Of a DNA stretch of 38,005 bases, positions 1-9,458 are shown one piece after another. How positions within the stretch are numbered: position 1 is the first letter of the stretch; the number at the start of each line of letters is the position of its first letter. The notes below the pieces were generated by a model. That model searched no databases, had not been told where the DNA came from, and was given only the letters and a program-made list of their open reading frames with translations. Origin of the DNA: Candidatus Kapaibacterium sp. (GTDB taxonomy: Bacteria; Bacteroidota; Ignavibacteria; Kapaibacteriales; UBA7675); the NCBI GenBank assembly GCA_028284775.1, contig JANQRB010000023.1, positions 1 through 38,005 of the forward strand. Direction: 5' to 3'. The translations under genes were made by a program, and so were the position numbers.

Positions 1-2530
1 TGTAATCGGCCTCGCATTCACCGCGACGAATACGCAGGGTGTAGCGCTGCGAACGCAGGGGCGCGGCAATCGGATTGGGGATATTCGTTGCGCTTAAGCC
101 CTCGGCCGGAGTCCACTCGTAGCTGTCGCCGCCATATCCTTCCAGTTGAATGCTCTCGCCCGCGCAGATGGACTCCCGACTCGAACGGACACCGCCGATG
201 GCAAAGTTACCGACGAGAACGCGGACCGTGCCGCTGGTGGAGCAGCCCGCCGCATCGAAGACTGTAACGCGATACAGCGTCGATCGCGCCGGCGCGGCCT
301 TCGGGTTGGGAATAGATGGATTGTTTAAACCTTCCCGCGGTTCCCATTCGTAACGGATGCCGCCCGCAGCACTGAGCCGCGCACTGTCGCCCGGGCAGAT
401 CCGCTGTTCGCCGTTCACAGTCAGTTGCGGCAGGTCGCGGACTGTCACCAGGACACTTGCGCTGCTCGAGCAATCGGGACCATTAAACACAGTGAGGGTA
501 TAGCGTGTGCTGCGCCGGGGGCGAGCGACAGGTGTCGAACTCGTCGGATCGCTGAGGCCCTCGGCGGGGCTCCATTGGTAACGCGCGCCGCCGCTGCCAC
601 TCAAGCGAACGGCATCGCCTGCGCAAATGGACGTATCAAGGCCGGCATCGGCGCGCGGTTCGGGAAAAACTTCCACCATAACCGTCGCCGTCGTCGAACA
701 GCGGAATTCATTAAAGGCTGTGACCGTATACAGAGTGCTGCGCTGCGGACTCGCGACGGGATTCGCCGCCGTCGGATTACTCAGCCCCTCGGCGGGACTC
801 CACTTGTAGCTCAGAGCGCCATCGGCTTCGAGCTGTACGCTGCCGCTGCCGCAAATCGTCTGTGTGTCGCTGACGCGCAGTGCTATCCGGTGAACGTTTA
901 CAACTACCGTGTCCCGGCTTTCACAGCCCTTCTCGTCCCGCAAAGTCACGACATATTCCGTCGTCCGTTGCGGGGCCGCGATCGGGTCGGCAATATTCAC
1001 GTTGTTAAGGCCGGCGGCCGGTTCCCAATGGAATGTGCCGCTGCCGATGGCCCGCAGACGCTGCTTGCCCCCCGGGCAGATAGACCTGTCCCGCCCCGCA
1101 TCCAGGGGCGGAAGGGCAAGCACGCTGATCTGCTTTAACTTGCAGTCACTTCCGGCGGCACTGCTCTGCGTGAGTGTGACGCTAAATTCACCCGGTCTGT
1201 CATAACGGACGGCGGGTGGCTCAAAGCCATCCCATTCGGAGGGCAGGCCGCCCTCGAAGCGCCAATGCCACTGAGCGGATTCGTCTGGCCTTTGTTCACG
1301 AAAGAGAATGCTGCCTCCCTGGCAGACCGTGTCGCGATCCATGACAAAAATGTAATCCATGAAGTTCGGCAGTCCGCCTGTTTTCGAATTGTGCTTGTTG
1401 CTGCCGTGAACAATGGGAAGAAAGGACTCAATCGCAATCGTGTCGCTTCCTTCATCCGAATTCAGAATTCGCATGATACAGGCCTCCGACCGAGCGCCGA
1501 TATAGATCCTGCCGTCCGGGCCGAGCTGCATCTGACGGAATCCGGCACAGCGGTGGTCAACGCGGCGCGAAGCGATCGTCTCAGCCTTGAGCTCTTCATC
1601 ACTATGCTGAATTTCAATCCTGGCAATCAGCCCATTGCTGTCCATGACGTACAGCAAGCGGCTGTTCCGCGCAAAGCTTAGCCCGTACAGTGCACTGCCG
1701 CCTTCGACAGGCAATGCAAAGCCGTCCGTGACTTCACCGGTTTTAACATCAAATCGGCAGATAATGACATTCGGCTGGTGAGCCTCGGTAGACACCAGCG
1801 CCAGGTAAGCGCCATTCGGGGATATCTTCATTTGACCAAGGCCAAACCCTTCGGTGGCGACGAGCGGTCCCGTTCGTGAAATCTTCGGCGCGGCGACACC
1901 ATCGGCATCAACGCGATACACAAAAAATTCATTTGTTGCCGGCGGCCTGCCCACAATCCAGAACCCGTCAAAACTGCAGGCCTTCGTACCTGTCAGACGC
2001 GTTGACATCCGCTGCGGATAATCAAGGCTGCGCCACGCAACTATATCGCCCTTACCGCCGCGCACGTTCATGTCGATCAACGAATACGACATTGATTGCA
2101 GAAATTTTTTCAGATCGCTCTCCTCTCGGAGCTGTATGCGATTGCCGGGATTAAACACATAGTACTTATGAGGATCGCCCGGGCGGGGCACAACCAGCGC
2201 CGCCTGAGTTGTATGCGATGTGTAGTGTCTGTGTGGGGAGATTCCCCCTGTTAAGGATGAGTTGCCGGGCATGAGAGTATGCCCGGAGTCCCAGAAGTTA
2301 AGGCCGTCGGTATAAAACAATAAGGCGCCGGTTCGGGGATCGGAGTAGGAAGCGCTGCCTTCGGCACGTACCAGTTCGCTTTCATGGCTTCCGCGCGGCG
2401 GATCGCTGTCAAAGAAAAGTACACAGCGGCCGCTGAAGTACCAGTTATTCGCTTCCAACTGAGCGTCGGAAGAGAGATGCGCAATAAAGAACAATGCCAA
2501 TGTCAGGAGAAATACATGTCGCAAATTCAT
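1..2530 (-). CDS. Large secreted protein with propeller-like N-terminal domain and PKD/Ig-like repeats, C-terminus cut by window edge
   Basis: The frame stays open from an ATG at 2530 to the left edge (843 codons seen), so the C-terminus is missing. A GAGGAGG Shine-Dalgarno sits 7 nt before the ATG, and residues 1-24 form a signal peptide ending SSDAQ. Next comes a domain starting NWYFSGRCVLFF with GALLFYTDGLNFWDSGHTLMP and QAALVVPRPGDP. This matches the N-terminal seven-bladed-propeller-like domain seen in many gliding-motility-associated or T9SS-secreted Bacteroidota proteins. A PKD-like domain (DTVCQGGSILF to GEFSVTLTQ) follows. Then come five tandem repeats of ~75 aa with the pattern SICxGDxxxLxxxGGxxYxWxPAEGLSxPxxxxPxAxPxRSTxYTVTV and a late Cys. 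The product is probably a cell-surface or exported protein; whether it ends in a sorting domain cannot be seen. No enzymatic motif was recognised. Confidence 0.88.
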   Translation of the reverse strand, partial: MNLRHVFLLTLALFFIAHLSSDAQLEANNWYFSGRCVLFFDSDPPRGSHESELVRAEGSASYSDPRTGALLFYTDGLNFWDSGHTLMPGNSSLTGGISPHRHYTSHTTQAALVVPRPGDPHKYYVFNPGNRIQLREESDLKKFLQSMSYSLIDMNVRGGKGDIVAWRSLDYPQRMSTRLTGTKACSFDGFWIVGRPPATNEFFVYRVDADGVAAPKISRTGPLVATEGFGLGQMKISPNGAYLALVSTEAHQPNVIICRFDVKTGEVTDGFALPVEGGSALYGLSFARNSRLLYVMDSNGLIARIEIQHSDEELKAETIASRRVDHRCAGFRQMQLGPDGRIYIGARSEACIMRILNSDEGSDTIAIESFLPIVHGSNKHNSKTGGLPNFMDYIFVMDRDTVCQGGSILFREQRPDESAQWHWRFEGGLPSEWDGFEPPAVRYDRPGEFSVTLTQSSAAGSDCKLKQISVLALPPLDAGRDRSICPGGKQRLRAIGSGTFHWEPAAGLNNVNIADPIAAPQRTTEYVVTLRDEKGCESRDTVVVNVHRIALRVSDTQTICGSGSVQLEADGALSYKWSPAEGLSNPTAANPVASPQRSTLYTVTAFNEFRCSTTATVMVEVFPEPRADAGLDTSICAGDAVRLSGSGGARYQWSPAEGLSDPTSSTPVARPRRSTRYTLTVFNGPDCSSSASVLVTVRDLPQLTVNGEQRICPGDSARLSAAGGIRYEWEPREGLNNPSIPNPKAAPARSTLYRVTVFDAAGCSTSGTVRVLVGNFAIGGVRSSRESICAGESIQLEGYGGDSYEWTPAEGLSATNIPNPIAAPLRSQRYTLRIRRGECEADY

Positions 2531-2744
2531 GAGGGCGCCTCCTCGGTACCGCCGGGCAGTCCGATTCTTCAAGTTTTAACATTCGGAAGAATTAAAGGAA
2601 GCGATACACCGCAACTCGGCCCCCTGCTCGTTGGTGGCACAGAGAATGAGCAGCCGGACGCGATACCTCACAAATCTGAAACGCCCGGGAAGATGTGCTA
2701 AAATTGTTTAAAACGCAAGCCTTCAATAAAAGCACTGTCTGGGC

Positions 2745-3524
2745 TCAGCTTAGGCGGCCATCAGGCCCACCTCCCTTTCGGCGTTGGCGCAGCACTTCAA
2801 AGCCAAGGGCAGCGGCGGCGGCCACGGTACCCAGGGACTGACGAAAGGGGCGGCCATAGGGAATCTCCAGCAACAGATCGGCCTGCGCCAGAAAGGAACG
2901 CTGCACGCCGCGCTTTTCACCGCCGAGGAGCAGGAACAAGGCTTGCTTAAAGTCGGCGTCGTAAATAGAACGCGCTTCGCTGCGCCGCGCCAGGGTGGCA
3001 ATCGATAGTTTGTGTTCTTTGAAAAAACGAGCAGCTTCTTCGGGAGTCTCGGCAACGGCGGTCGGCATTAGCTCCGAGGTTCCGGCGGAGGCACGTGCGA
3101 CGGTTGCCGTTGCTGTCGTCCAGTTGCGCGGCCGCACCACCAGGCCATGCGCGCCCGCGGCATAGAGCGCACGGATAATCTGTCCGAAGCTAAAGGGATC
3201 TTCCACACCGTCGAGCATCACGATAAAGGCCGGTTCTTCACCGACAGCAAGCAGCTCATCGATGGCGACAAAGCGACGCGGTCCCACCGCCGCGACAACG
3301 CCGCCATGCGATCGCCCTTCCACCAAGCTGTCGATCGCCGAACGTTTCCTGTATTCCAGCGGCGCTCCGGCCTTTTCCGCCGCCGCGCGCAATTGCATCC
3401 CACGCTGGGGAAAGATGTCCCTGTCGACATAAATTTTCCGAAACGTCCTATTCGCGCCCCTGAGCGCTGCCATCACGGAGATAAATCCTTCCAGAAATGA
3501 ATCGGCGGTTTCTGTAGTTTGCAT
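2745..3524 (-). CDS. TrmH/SpoU-family RNA 2'-O-ribose methyltransferase
   Basis: The 259-aa product has SPOUT (TrmH/RlmB-like) organisation, and such enzymes methylate ribose 2'-OH in rRNA or tRNA using S-adenosylmethionine. A short N-terminal substrate-binding region contains the typical RSHGGVVAAVG (71-81). Motif 1 is DGVEDPFSFGQIIRALYAAG (105-124), motif 2 LFLLLGGEKRGV and motif 3 IPYGRPFRQSLGTVAAAAAL. In most relatives motif 1 reads DPxNxG and motif 3 SLN; here these Asn positions are Ser (DPFSFG) and Gly (SLGT), while the motif 1 Arg is kept. I recall a bacterial subgroup close to this pattern, so the gene may be active. The ATG at 3524 has GGAG 6 nt upstream. The target nucleotide cannot be told from sequence. 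It is transcribed alone, with a terminator upstream separating it from the DUF420 gene. Confidence 0.9.
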   Translation of the reverse strand: MQTTETADSFLEGFISVMAALRGANRTFRKIYVDRDIFPQRGMQLRAAAEKAGAPLEYRKRSAIDSLVEGRSHGGVVAAVGPRRFVAIDELLAVGEEPAFIVMLDGVEDPFSFGQIIRALYAAGAHGLVVRPRNWTTATATVARASAGTSELMPTAVAETPEEAARFFKEHKLSIATLARRSEARSIYDADFKQALFLLLGGEKRGVQRSFLAQADLLLEIPYGRPFRQSLGTVAAAAALGFEVLRQRRKGGGPDGRLS

Positions 3525-3564
3525 GCCCTACTCCGGCAATGAGTTTGGATAATTCCAAAAAGAA

Positions 3565-3601
3565 AGAAAAAATGCGGCCACCGGGTAGGCATGCCGCATT
3601 T
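3565..3601 (-). terminator. Rho-independent terminator after the DUF420 gene
   Basis: A 9-bp inverted repeat (AAATGCGGC at 3570-3578 with GCCGCATTT at 3593-3601) is followed, on the minus strand, by a T-rich run (TTTTTTCTTTC). It lies downstream of the DUF420 gene and upstream of the methyltransferase start, so it should end transcripts of the gene group coming from the right. Confidence 0.75.
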
Positions 3602-3802
3602 CTCACCACGATCTCCCTAGCAATCTAAGAATTCACTAACAAAGTGTCGTCTGTCAACTTACATAAAAATGATGACCGGCTGTTGGAGGGGACATTCTGG
3701 CACTTCCCCATCCGCCACTATCGCAAAAATATCATAATCCGCTCAACAATCAATACGAATCTCACAAAATAAATGCGGCGACAAGCGGTCCAGACTGATG
3801 CC

Positions 3803-4360
3803 TCAGGAAGTGAACTTCAGAAAGAAATACACCAGCACCCCGCTCACGGACACATACAGCCAGATTGGAAAAGTTATTCTGGCAAGCTTGCGGTGTCGCG
3901 CAAAACGATTGGTAAACGCCAGAAACAAAGTGGCAAATACCAGCGGAACATTGATGACAGAGAGAATAATATGCGTTATCAGAATGAAGAAGTAGATCGG
4001 CCGCAGGATGCCCTGGCCTTCAAACTTCGTGTCACCAACAAAATAGTGATACAGCAAGTACGATAAGAGAAAGAGAATCGAGCTTAACGCGGCCGACACC
4101 ATGTAGCGTTTGTGAATGTTCTGCTGACCGCGTTTGATGGCTCGCAATCCCAGCAGCAAAAATGCAACCGAAACGGAGTTCAGAAAAGCGTTAACAGTGG
4201 CAAGCATCGACCAGTTGCCGACAGCGCTTTCGGGCTCCGCGCGAAAATAGATAAACCACACCAGAAAGCCCACAACCGCTGCGCTGAGAATGCCGATGAT
4301 AGTATAGGCGGCGCCTAGACTGTCTTTGTTTGTCACGTCGTCGATTTCTTCTGCACTCAT
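3803..4360 (-). CDS. DUF420 (YozB/CtaM-like) integral membrane protein
   Basis: This is a 185-aa membrane protein with five hydrophobic segments, matching the DUF420 family. Diagnostic features are ATVNAFLNSVSVAFLLLGL, IHKRYMVSAALSSILFLLSY, LLYHYF, RPIYFFILITHIILS and the closing RHRKLARITFPIWLYVSVSG. The conserved His residues lie in or near the membrane. In staphylococci the DUF420 protein CtaM is needed for activity of some haem-copper oxidases, so a role in respiratory-complex maturation is a reasonable inference; no oxidase genes lie in this window. I place the start at the ATG at 4360 with AAGGA 11 nt upstream. A GTG at 4417 would add 19 polar residues with a weaker ribosome binding site. 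Confidence 0.88.
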   Translation of the reverse strand: MSAEEIDDVTNKDSLGAAYTIIGILSAAVVGFLVWFIYFRAEPESAVGNWSMLATVNAFLNSVSVAFLLLGLRAIKRGQQNIHKRYMVSAALSSILFLLSYLLYHYFVGDTKFEGQGILRPIYFFILITHIILSVINVPLVFATLFLAFTNRFARHRKLARITFPIWLYVSVSGVLVYFFLKFTS

Positions 4361-4493
4361 GACCGGAGAATTCCTTTCTGACTGCTGAATAGCGGCGGCA
4401 GACCGTCTATCGTCCACGGGCCTGCCCTTAGAGTTGGCGCATAGGACGTTTCAATGGATTACTCCGTGTCGGGTTTACCGGGTTTGCAGAGTC

Positions 4494-4925
4494 TTAAAAT
4501 TCGATCCGGATCGTATCGGGGCCGGCAAGCTTGCTGATGTGGCACTCGTCGGCGATAAATGTATAACGCCGCCAGAAGGATATTCGCGGCGAAAAGGCGC
4601 GAAACTCGATATTGGTAAGCCGAAACTCCAGGAGCTCTCGCACGCTGTCATCCAGCAGCAGATAGCGGCCGGGACCGACGCGTTTGTTCAACAGAGGCGC
4701 AAATTCAAAAAACTCCTGATGATCTATTACGTCGATCGATATGTCCAGCGAATCGACGGGTCGATCGTTCGTGTCCAGCACTGTCACAACGTAAGAAACA
4801 AACTCCTCTGTACAAACAAGGTCGCCTGCCCCGCTGCCGCCGTCTTCGTCACTGCAGGCGGGAGACAGCATAATGGCGGCGATGACAAAGCACACTAGAG
4901 TCGATGTATTTTGGCGGCGTGTCAA
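4494..4925 (-). CDS. Small lipoprotein of unknown function
   Basis: The 143-aa product has an N-terminal hydrophobic stretch and a lipobox (MLSPAC), so it is predicted to be lipid-anchored after Cys24. The rest is a compact domain starting at VCTEEFVSYVVTVLDTNDRPV and containing a GRYLLLDDSV segment. That resembles carboxypeptidase-regulatory-like or Ig-like beta domains of small Bacteroidota lipoproteins, but I do not recognise a named family. The start is TTG at 4925, directly after the TGA of the polyferredoxin gene (4926-4928), with AAGG 8 nt upstream, so the two are very likely cotranscribed and translationally coupled. TTG is an unusual start; an in-frame GTG ten codons later would leave a shorter signal peptide. 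Confidence 0.75.
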   Translation of the reverse strand: MTRRQNTSTLVCFVIAAIMLSPACSDEDGGSGAGDLVCTEEFVSYVVTVLDTNDRPVDSLDISIDVIDHQEFFEFAPLLNKRVGPGRYLLLDDSVRELLEFRLTNIEFRAFSPRISFWRRYTFIADECHISKLAGPDTIRIEF

Positions 4926-6506
4926 TCAGGATACCTTATCATGAATATTTTTTTGTTTAACGCCGCCATGGAGAATGGGTAAAATATCCAGATTGCGCGT
5001 TTCCTCGGACCCGTTTTCCAGCTTGAGAACCCCTCGCGGACAAACGGCCGAACAGATACCGCAACCGACACAAGACGCCCGGACAATATCCTGTCCGCGC
5101 TGCGCATACCAGCGCACGTCGATTCCCATTTCGCAATAGGTGGAGCAGTTTCCGCAGGACATGCATTGTCCGCCATTGGTGGTAATCCGAAAGCGCGATT
5201 TAAAACGCTGGATAATGCCGAGGATCGCGGCCAGGGGACAGCCGAAGCGGCACCAGACGCGATTGCCCATCAAGGGATAGAAACCGGTACCGACGACGCC
5301 GGCGAACACAGCGCCGATCAAGAAGCCATACCACTGCTGTACATCATTGGTCGCGGCACCCAGCAATTCCTGATTCGAAAAATAGTTTGTCAGGGTAATC
5401 CCGGTCATGACAACGGCAAAAACGAGGACCGCGTGAATCAGCACCCGTTCGACATTCCATGCCTTGAGGGACTTATCCGACAGGTGACGATAGGGGTCGC
5501 CCACGGTTTCGGCCAGGCCGCCGCAGCCACAGACCCAGGAGCAGTACCAGCGTTTGCCAAAAAAGTAAGTAAGGACGGGTACGACCAGGAGTATCAGCGC
5601 AACGCCCCAGAACAGGATAAACCAGCCCAATCCGCCGCCAGCCCGCAGAGCGTCGAGATTCCAGCCGTAGAAAAAGTCGTAGTCGAGCGGCCAGATGAAC
5701 TTAAAGTCCATGGTCGGCTGGTTGAGGGCAGCCAGAATTTCGGGAATCAAAAAGGCAAAAGCAGTCTGGAAAAACAGGACCGAGGCGGTGCGAACCAGCT
5801 GATACCTATTGTGCCGGTACTTGATCGCCATGCGAATGCCCATCACCAGCATCGACACGGTATAGAGGAAGCCATAGAAAAACCACTGGCTGGCCGGACC
5901 GCCATTCAGCGTATAGCTGATCGGATCGAGCATTGCGATCCATCCGGCAATATATTCCGGCGCCCAGTACAGAAATACATAGAAGCCGATCAGACAAGCG
6001 CCGGCAATGATGCCGATCCAGCCGCGCGAGGTCGCCGGGCTGGTAAACAAATGATTGTTGCGGATACCCGGTGGACTTTCTTTGGCCTGCGGCAGAATGT
6101 ACATCAATCCGCCGATACAGGCCAGAACGATGCTGAGAAAAAAGAAGAGCAGCAGATTGTCGGCCAGCAGACCCTGTCCCGCGTTTTTGGTGAGATAGAG
6201 GCGTAACTCGCCCGCAGCGTAACTGCCGATATTGGCTGAATGGCTTTCGTTGGCAATTGTGATTGCCAGGTCGACATCCCTCAGAAAGTCAAACACGGAA
6301 GCGTAGACGCGGCCCTTTTTGTCAGCCAGCGCCTGATCGATAGCGCTTCGCTGGGTCTCGTCACTGATCGAGGCCTGCAACACCTCGCCCGTGATCCGAT
6401 AGTCGTTCATACTGAGCGTTGCGCCGAATATCAGCAGGGCAAGCACAAAAATGCCGAGGCCCGTCATTTTGATTTGAGCGAGATTCTTCTGACTGGAGTT
6501 CGCCAT
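4926..6506 (-). CDS. NosR/NapH-type membrane-bound 4Fe-4S polyferredoxin
   Basis: This is a 526-aa membrane protein with about six hydrophobic segments and a C-terminal double cluster domain. Residues ~320-330 read WYCSWVCGCGG and ~417-424 VWCRFGCP, the paired membrane-edge Cys motifs typical of NosR/NapH/RdxA-like proteins. Two ferredoxin motifs follow, CMSCGNCSTYCEMGI (~448-462) and CVGCGICSAVCP (~479-490). The first transmembrane helix (residues ~14-32) is followed by an extracytoplasmic stretch. Such proteins move electrons between the quinone pool and a periplasmic or membrane partner. Neither an FMN-binding domain nor a nos/nap gene is present here, so the partner is unknown. I chose ATG 6506 (MANSSQKN) over a TTG at 6605, which adds a non-conserved extension. 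The stop abuts the lipoprotein start. Confidence 0.87.
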   Translation of the reverse strand: MANSSQKNLAQIKMTGLGIFVLALLIFGATLSMNDYRITGEVLQASISDETQRSAIDQALADKKGRVYASVFDFLRDVDLAITIANESHSANIGSYAAGELRLYLTKNAGQGLLADNLLLFFFLSIVLACIGGLMYILPQAKESPPGIRNNHLFTSPATSRGWIGIIAGACLIGFYVFLYWAPEYIAGWIAMLDPISYTLNGGPASQWFFYGFLYTVSMLVMGIRMAIKYRHNRYQLVRTASVLFFQTAFAFLIPEILAALNQPTMDFKFIWPLDYDFFYGWNLDALRAGGGLGWFILFWGVALILLVVPVLTYFFGKRWYCSWVCGCGGLAETVGDPYRHLSDKSLKAWNVERVLIHAVLVFAVVMTGITLTNYFSNQELLGAATNDVQQWYGFLIGAVFAGVVGTGFYPLMGNRVWCRFGCPLAAILGIIQRFKSRFRITTNGGQCMSCGNCSTYCEMGIDVRWYAQRGQDIVRASCVGCGICSAVCPRGVLKLENGSEETRNLDILPILHGGVKQKNIHDKVS

Positions 6507-6877
6507 AAAAGTCGATGGATGTGGAAGTAGTATGTCAGGGCTTGGAAATTGCGACGCTGCGAGGCGGGTCTGATACAAGAGCCGCCGAAAAACCGACCAG
6601 CTCAAACATAGTTGCAGTGATTGAGGTTCCAGCTCGCGATCCTCAGGATTTCAAAGCAACTCTCCGGGTCATTCGGGGTGGACCGACAAAGCAGGTCGTT
6701 CCATCGCGGCGACCTGGCGACGAACGCAGCAATCTACGGTTTAGGCGATAATTTACGATATAATGGCTTGCAAAGAAATTTTCCTCCGCAGGTGGATGCA
6801 GCACGGGAGACTGTGCGGCCGTTTACTACCGGCCGGCAAGATGAGAGATCGCAGAGTAACGAGAAGCTATTACGGAC
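6507..6877 (-). other. Intergenic stretch between the polyferredoxin gene and typA
   Basis: These 371 nt hold no convincing gene. A plus-strand frame crosses part of it but runs on into the antisense of typA and has no family features. The stretch should carry the promoter of the polyferredoxin-lipoprotein group, but I see no clear promoter boxes and no clear terminator hairpin for typA. Confidence 0.5.
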
Positions 6878-8722
6878 CTATGCTTCTTCTGCAGCGTACT
6901 TGGCGCGTTTTTGCGCGCGATGGCGTTCGGAAGCGTCCAACATTTTTTTGCGGATGCGGATCGTGGCCGGCGTTACTTCCAACAACTCGTCGTCGGCAAT
7001 CCACTCGATGCACTGTTCGAGGCTCATCGTGCGCGCCTTGCTGAGCGATTCACTGACTTCTTTAGTACTCTGGCGATGGCCGGTGAGGTGCTTGGCTTTG
7101 CAGACATTGACATTCAGATCCACATCACGGGCATTTTCGCCGACAACCATTCCCGCATAGACGTTCGCCCCCGGCTCGATGAAGAGCGCACCGCGTTCCT
7201 GAATTGTCTCGAGGGCATAGCGTTTGGCGGCGCCGCTTTCGTGGCTTACCAGAGCGCCACGACCACGGCTTGCCATTGCGCCCTTGTAGGGTTCATAGCC
7301 CAAAAAGACGTGGTGCAGGATACCCTCGCCGCGAGTTATCGTCAGAAAGTCCGTCCGGAAGCCGATCAGACCGCGGGCCGGCACCTTAAACTCAGCGCGC
7401 ACCACATCTCCTAGCGGCGCCATTCCCATCATTTCGCCTTTGCGCTTGCCCAGCATTTCAATCACCGGCCCTAGATGTTCTTCGGGAACATCGGCTGTGA
7501 CGTGCTCGATCGGTTCTTCCAGCACATCGTCCGCGTTGCGGCGCATGAGGACTTCCGGACGCGAGACAGCGAATTCGTAATCTTCGCGGCGCATCGTTTC
7601 AATCAGCACCGCCAGTTGCAACTCGCCACGTCCGGATACCTTAAAAACATCGGGCGAATCCGTTTCTTCCACGCGCAGGGCGACGTTCAGGCGCAATTCA
7701 CGCTGCAGACGCTCCCGCAGTTTGTTCGACGTAACATATTTACCCTCGCGGCCGGCAAAGGGCGAGGTATTGACCATGAAGTACATCGCAATCGTGGGTT
7801 CGTCGACATTGACGTAGGGCAGAGCTTCCTGATGGTCGGGATCGGTAATACTGTCACCGATATTGACATGTTCAAAGCCCGAGAGGGCAATGATTTCGCC
7901 GGCGGCGGCGCTATCGACCTCTTCGCGTTTCAGGCCGCGAAAGACGTACAGCTTGGTGATGCGCTGCTGCTCCACGCTGCCATCCGGATGGAGGTGGGCC
8001 ACGGTATCGCCTCGATTCACGACGCCGCGATGAACGCGACCGATGGCAATCCGCCCGACATAATTGTTCCAATCCAGCGCCGTGATGCTCATTTGCAGGG
8101 GCGCTCCGGCGTCATGTGCAGGCGGTGGAATTGTCCCCACAATCGTCTCGAAAAGCGGATCCAGGGTCGAGCTGTTTTCATCAAGCTCCCTTTTGGCGAT
8201 TCCGTCCTTGCCGATAGCAAAAAGGAGCGGAAATTCGATCTGCGCGTCGCTGGCCCCCAGGGCGATGAACAGATCAAGAATCTCGTCGTGCACCTCGTCG
8301 GGACGCGCGTCCTGACGATCAATCTTGTTGATGACAACAATAGCCGGGAGATTCAGCTGCAGGGCTTTGCCAAGCACGAATCGCGTTTGCGGCAGCGGTC
8401 CTTCGGCGGCGTCGACAAGCAGAAGAACCCCATCGACCATCGACAAGACTCGTTCCACCTCACCACCGAAATCGGAGTGTCCCGGCGTGTCGACAATATT
8501 AATCTTGATGTCCTTCCACTGCACGGAGGCATTTTTGGCCATAATGGTAATGCCTTTTTCCCGTTCGAGGTCGCCGGAATCCATCACACGCTCAGCCACT
8601 TCCTGCCGAGCATGAAAGGTGCCGGACTGCCGAAGCATATGATCTACCAGGGTGGTCTTGCCGTGATCAACGTGGGCGATAATAGCGATATTGCGAATAT
8701 CCTCTCGCTTTGAAATACTCAT
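6878..8722 (-). CDS. typA: Ribosome-associated GTPase TypA/BipA
   Basis: At 614 aa it is close to the usual TypA/BipA length (~605-615). The translational GTPase signature is complete: P-loop [10 protein letters not shown] (16-25), the switch region with [28 protein letters not shown], and NKIDR. After the EF-Tu-like domain II come elongation-factor-G-like domains and the TypA C-terminus ([33 protein letters not shown]). BipA binds 70S ribosomes and helps large-subunit assembly and growth under stress or cold. I chose ATG 8722 (MSISKRED); a GTG at 8734 would add four residues. It appears monocistronic. The long open frames on the opposite strand are shadows of its codon bias. Confidence 0.96.
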   Translation of the reverse strand: MSISKREDIRNIAIIAHVDHGKTTLVDHMLRQSGTFHARQEVAERVMDSGDLEREKGITIMAKNASVQWKDIKINIVDTPGHSDFGGEVERVLSMVDGVLLLVDAAEGPLPQTRFVLGKALQLNLPAIVVINKIDRQDARPDEVHDEILDLFIALGASDAQIEFPLLFAIGKDGIAKRELDENSSTLDPLFETIVGTIPPPAHDAGAPLQMSITALDWNNYVGRIAIGRVHRGVVNRGDTVAHLHPDGSVEQQRITKLYVFRGLKREEVDSAAAGEIIALSGFEHVNIGDSITDPDHQEALPYVNVDEPTIAMYFMVNTSPFAGREGKYVTSNKLRERLQRELRLNVALRVEETDSPDVFKVSGRGELQLAVLIETMRREDYEFAVSRPEVLMRRNADDVLEEPIEHVTADVPEEHLGPVIEMLGKRKGEMMGMAPLGDVVRAEFKVPARGLIGFRTDFLTITRGEGILHHVFLGYEPYKGAMASRGRGALVSHESGAAKRYALETIQERGALFIEPGANVYAGMVVGENARDVDLNVNVCKAKHLTGHRQSTKEVSESLSKARTMSLEQCIEWIADDELLEVTPATIRIRKKMLDASERHRAQKRAKYAAEEA

Positions 8723-9458
8723 GATTCTCTTCACCGCGTTTCGAATTCAGAATGCCAAATCGATCGGAATATCACGGTAAGCAGGCAAAAATATTGTGCG
8801 CGATTCCGCGCCGGAAGAAACTAAAAGCCTAAAGTCACAACGGAATCACAGCGGCATTCGTCACGGCAAGGCCATTGAAAAAAGGCAAGGAGCAATTGGG
8901 ATCTGGCTGTTTTGATAAGCCCGGGATCTCGGTTCGCCTGAACAAAGGAGCAAAAGCGGCTTGCGCACAGTTTGAGATTCACCTTCAATGGAAGTTCACC
9001 GATCGGCCCTAGCCGATGGCTGTCGGCAATCTTTCATTCATGCGGTGTCGATTGCCAGTCTTGAATCTCGATAAGCGAATCGCCCGTCGACATTTGATGA
9101 ACGAGATACGCCTGCCGGAATCCGATGCATAATTCTTGACAAGCTTCCTACTGCATACTATACGACCTGCTCGACTCCGCAATTCTGCTTCCGGAAGCCA
9201 GATTCCTTGTTCGTTTAAACGAATGGCAAAATTTTCGGTATGGGGCCGGCACATTGACTTTAACAATGACTAAATATAAGCGATTCACGATTTGATTTAG
9301 CGACACTCTCAGCGCCAAGCGCGAATCGCAATTCAATGCGGAGTCATAGTTTTCACAATCCCAGATGCGTAAATACCGATTACTTGTTTACAATCTGAGC
9401 TTTGCGCTGCAGGATAGGCCTTCTGACGAATTTGCCTCGTCTGTGTCATGGGGGTCAG
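8723..9458. other. Gene-free stretch upstream of typA
   Basis: There is no intact gene here. Open frames are short, lack ribosome binding sites and show no family motif. The left end must carry the typA promoter. The remainder looks like decayed sequence at the edge of the 4-kb graveyard, but I could not recognise a parent gene. Confidence 0.55.

Noticed and set aside
425..1138. 237-codon plus-strand frame
   Set aside because: It is antisense to the repeat region of the minus-strand secreted protein and has no start signal or family match.
5166..6206. 346-codon plus-strand frame
   Set aside because: It is a shadow of the polyferredoxin gene, whose minus-strand reading has unmistakable cluster motifs.
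7475..8713. 412-codon plus-strand frame
   Set aside because: It is a shadow of typA; its length comes from codon bias on the opposite strand.
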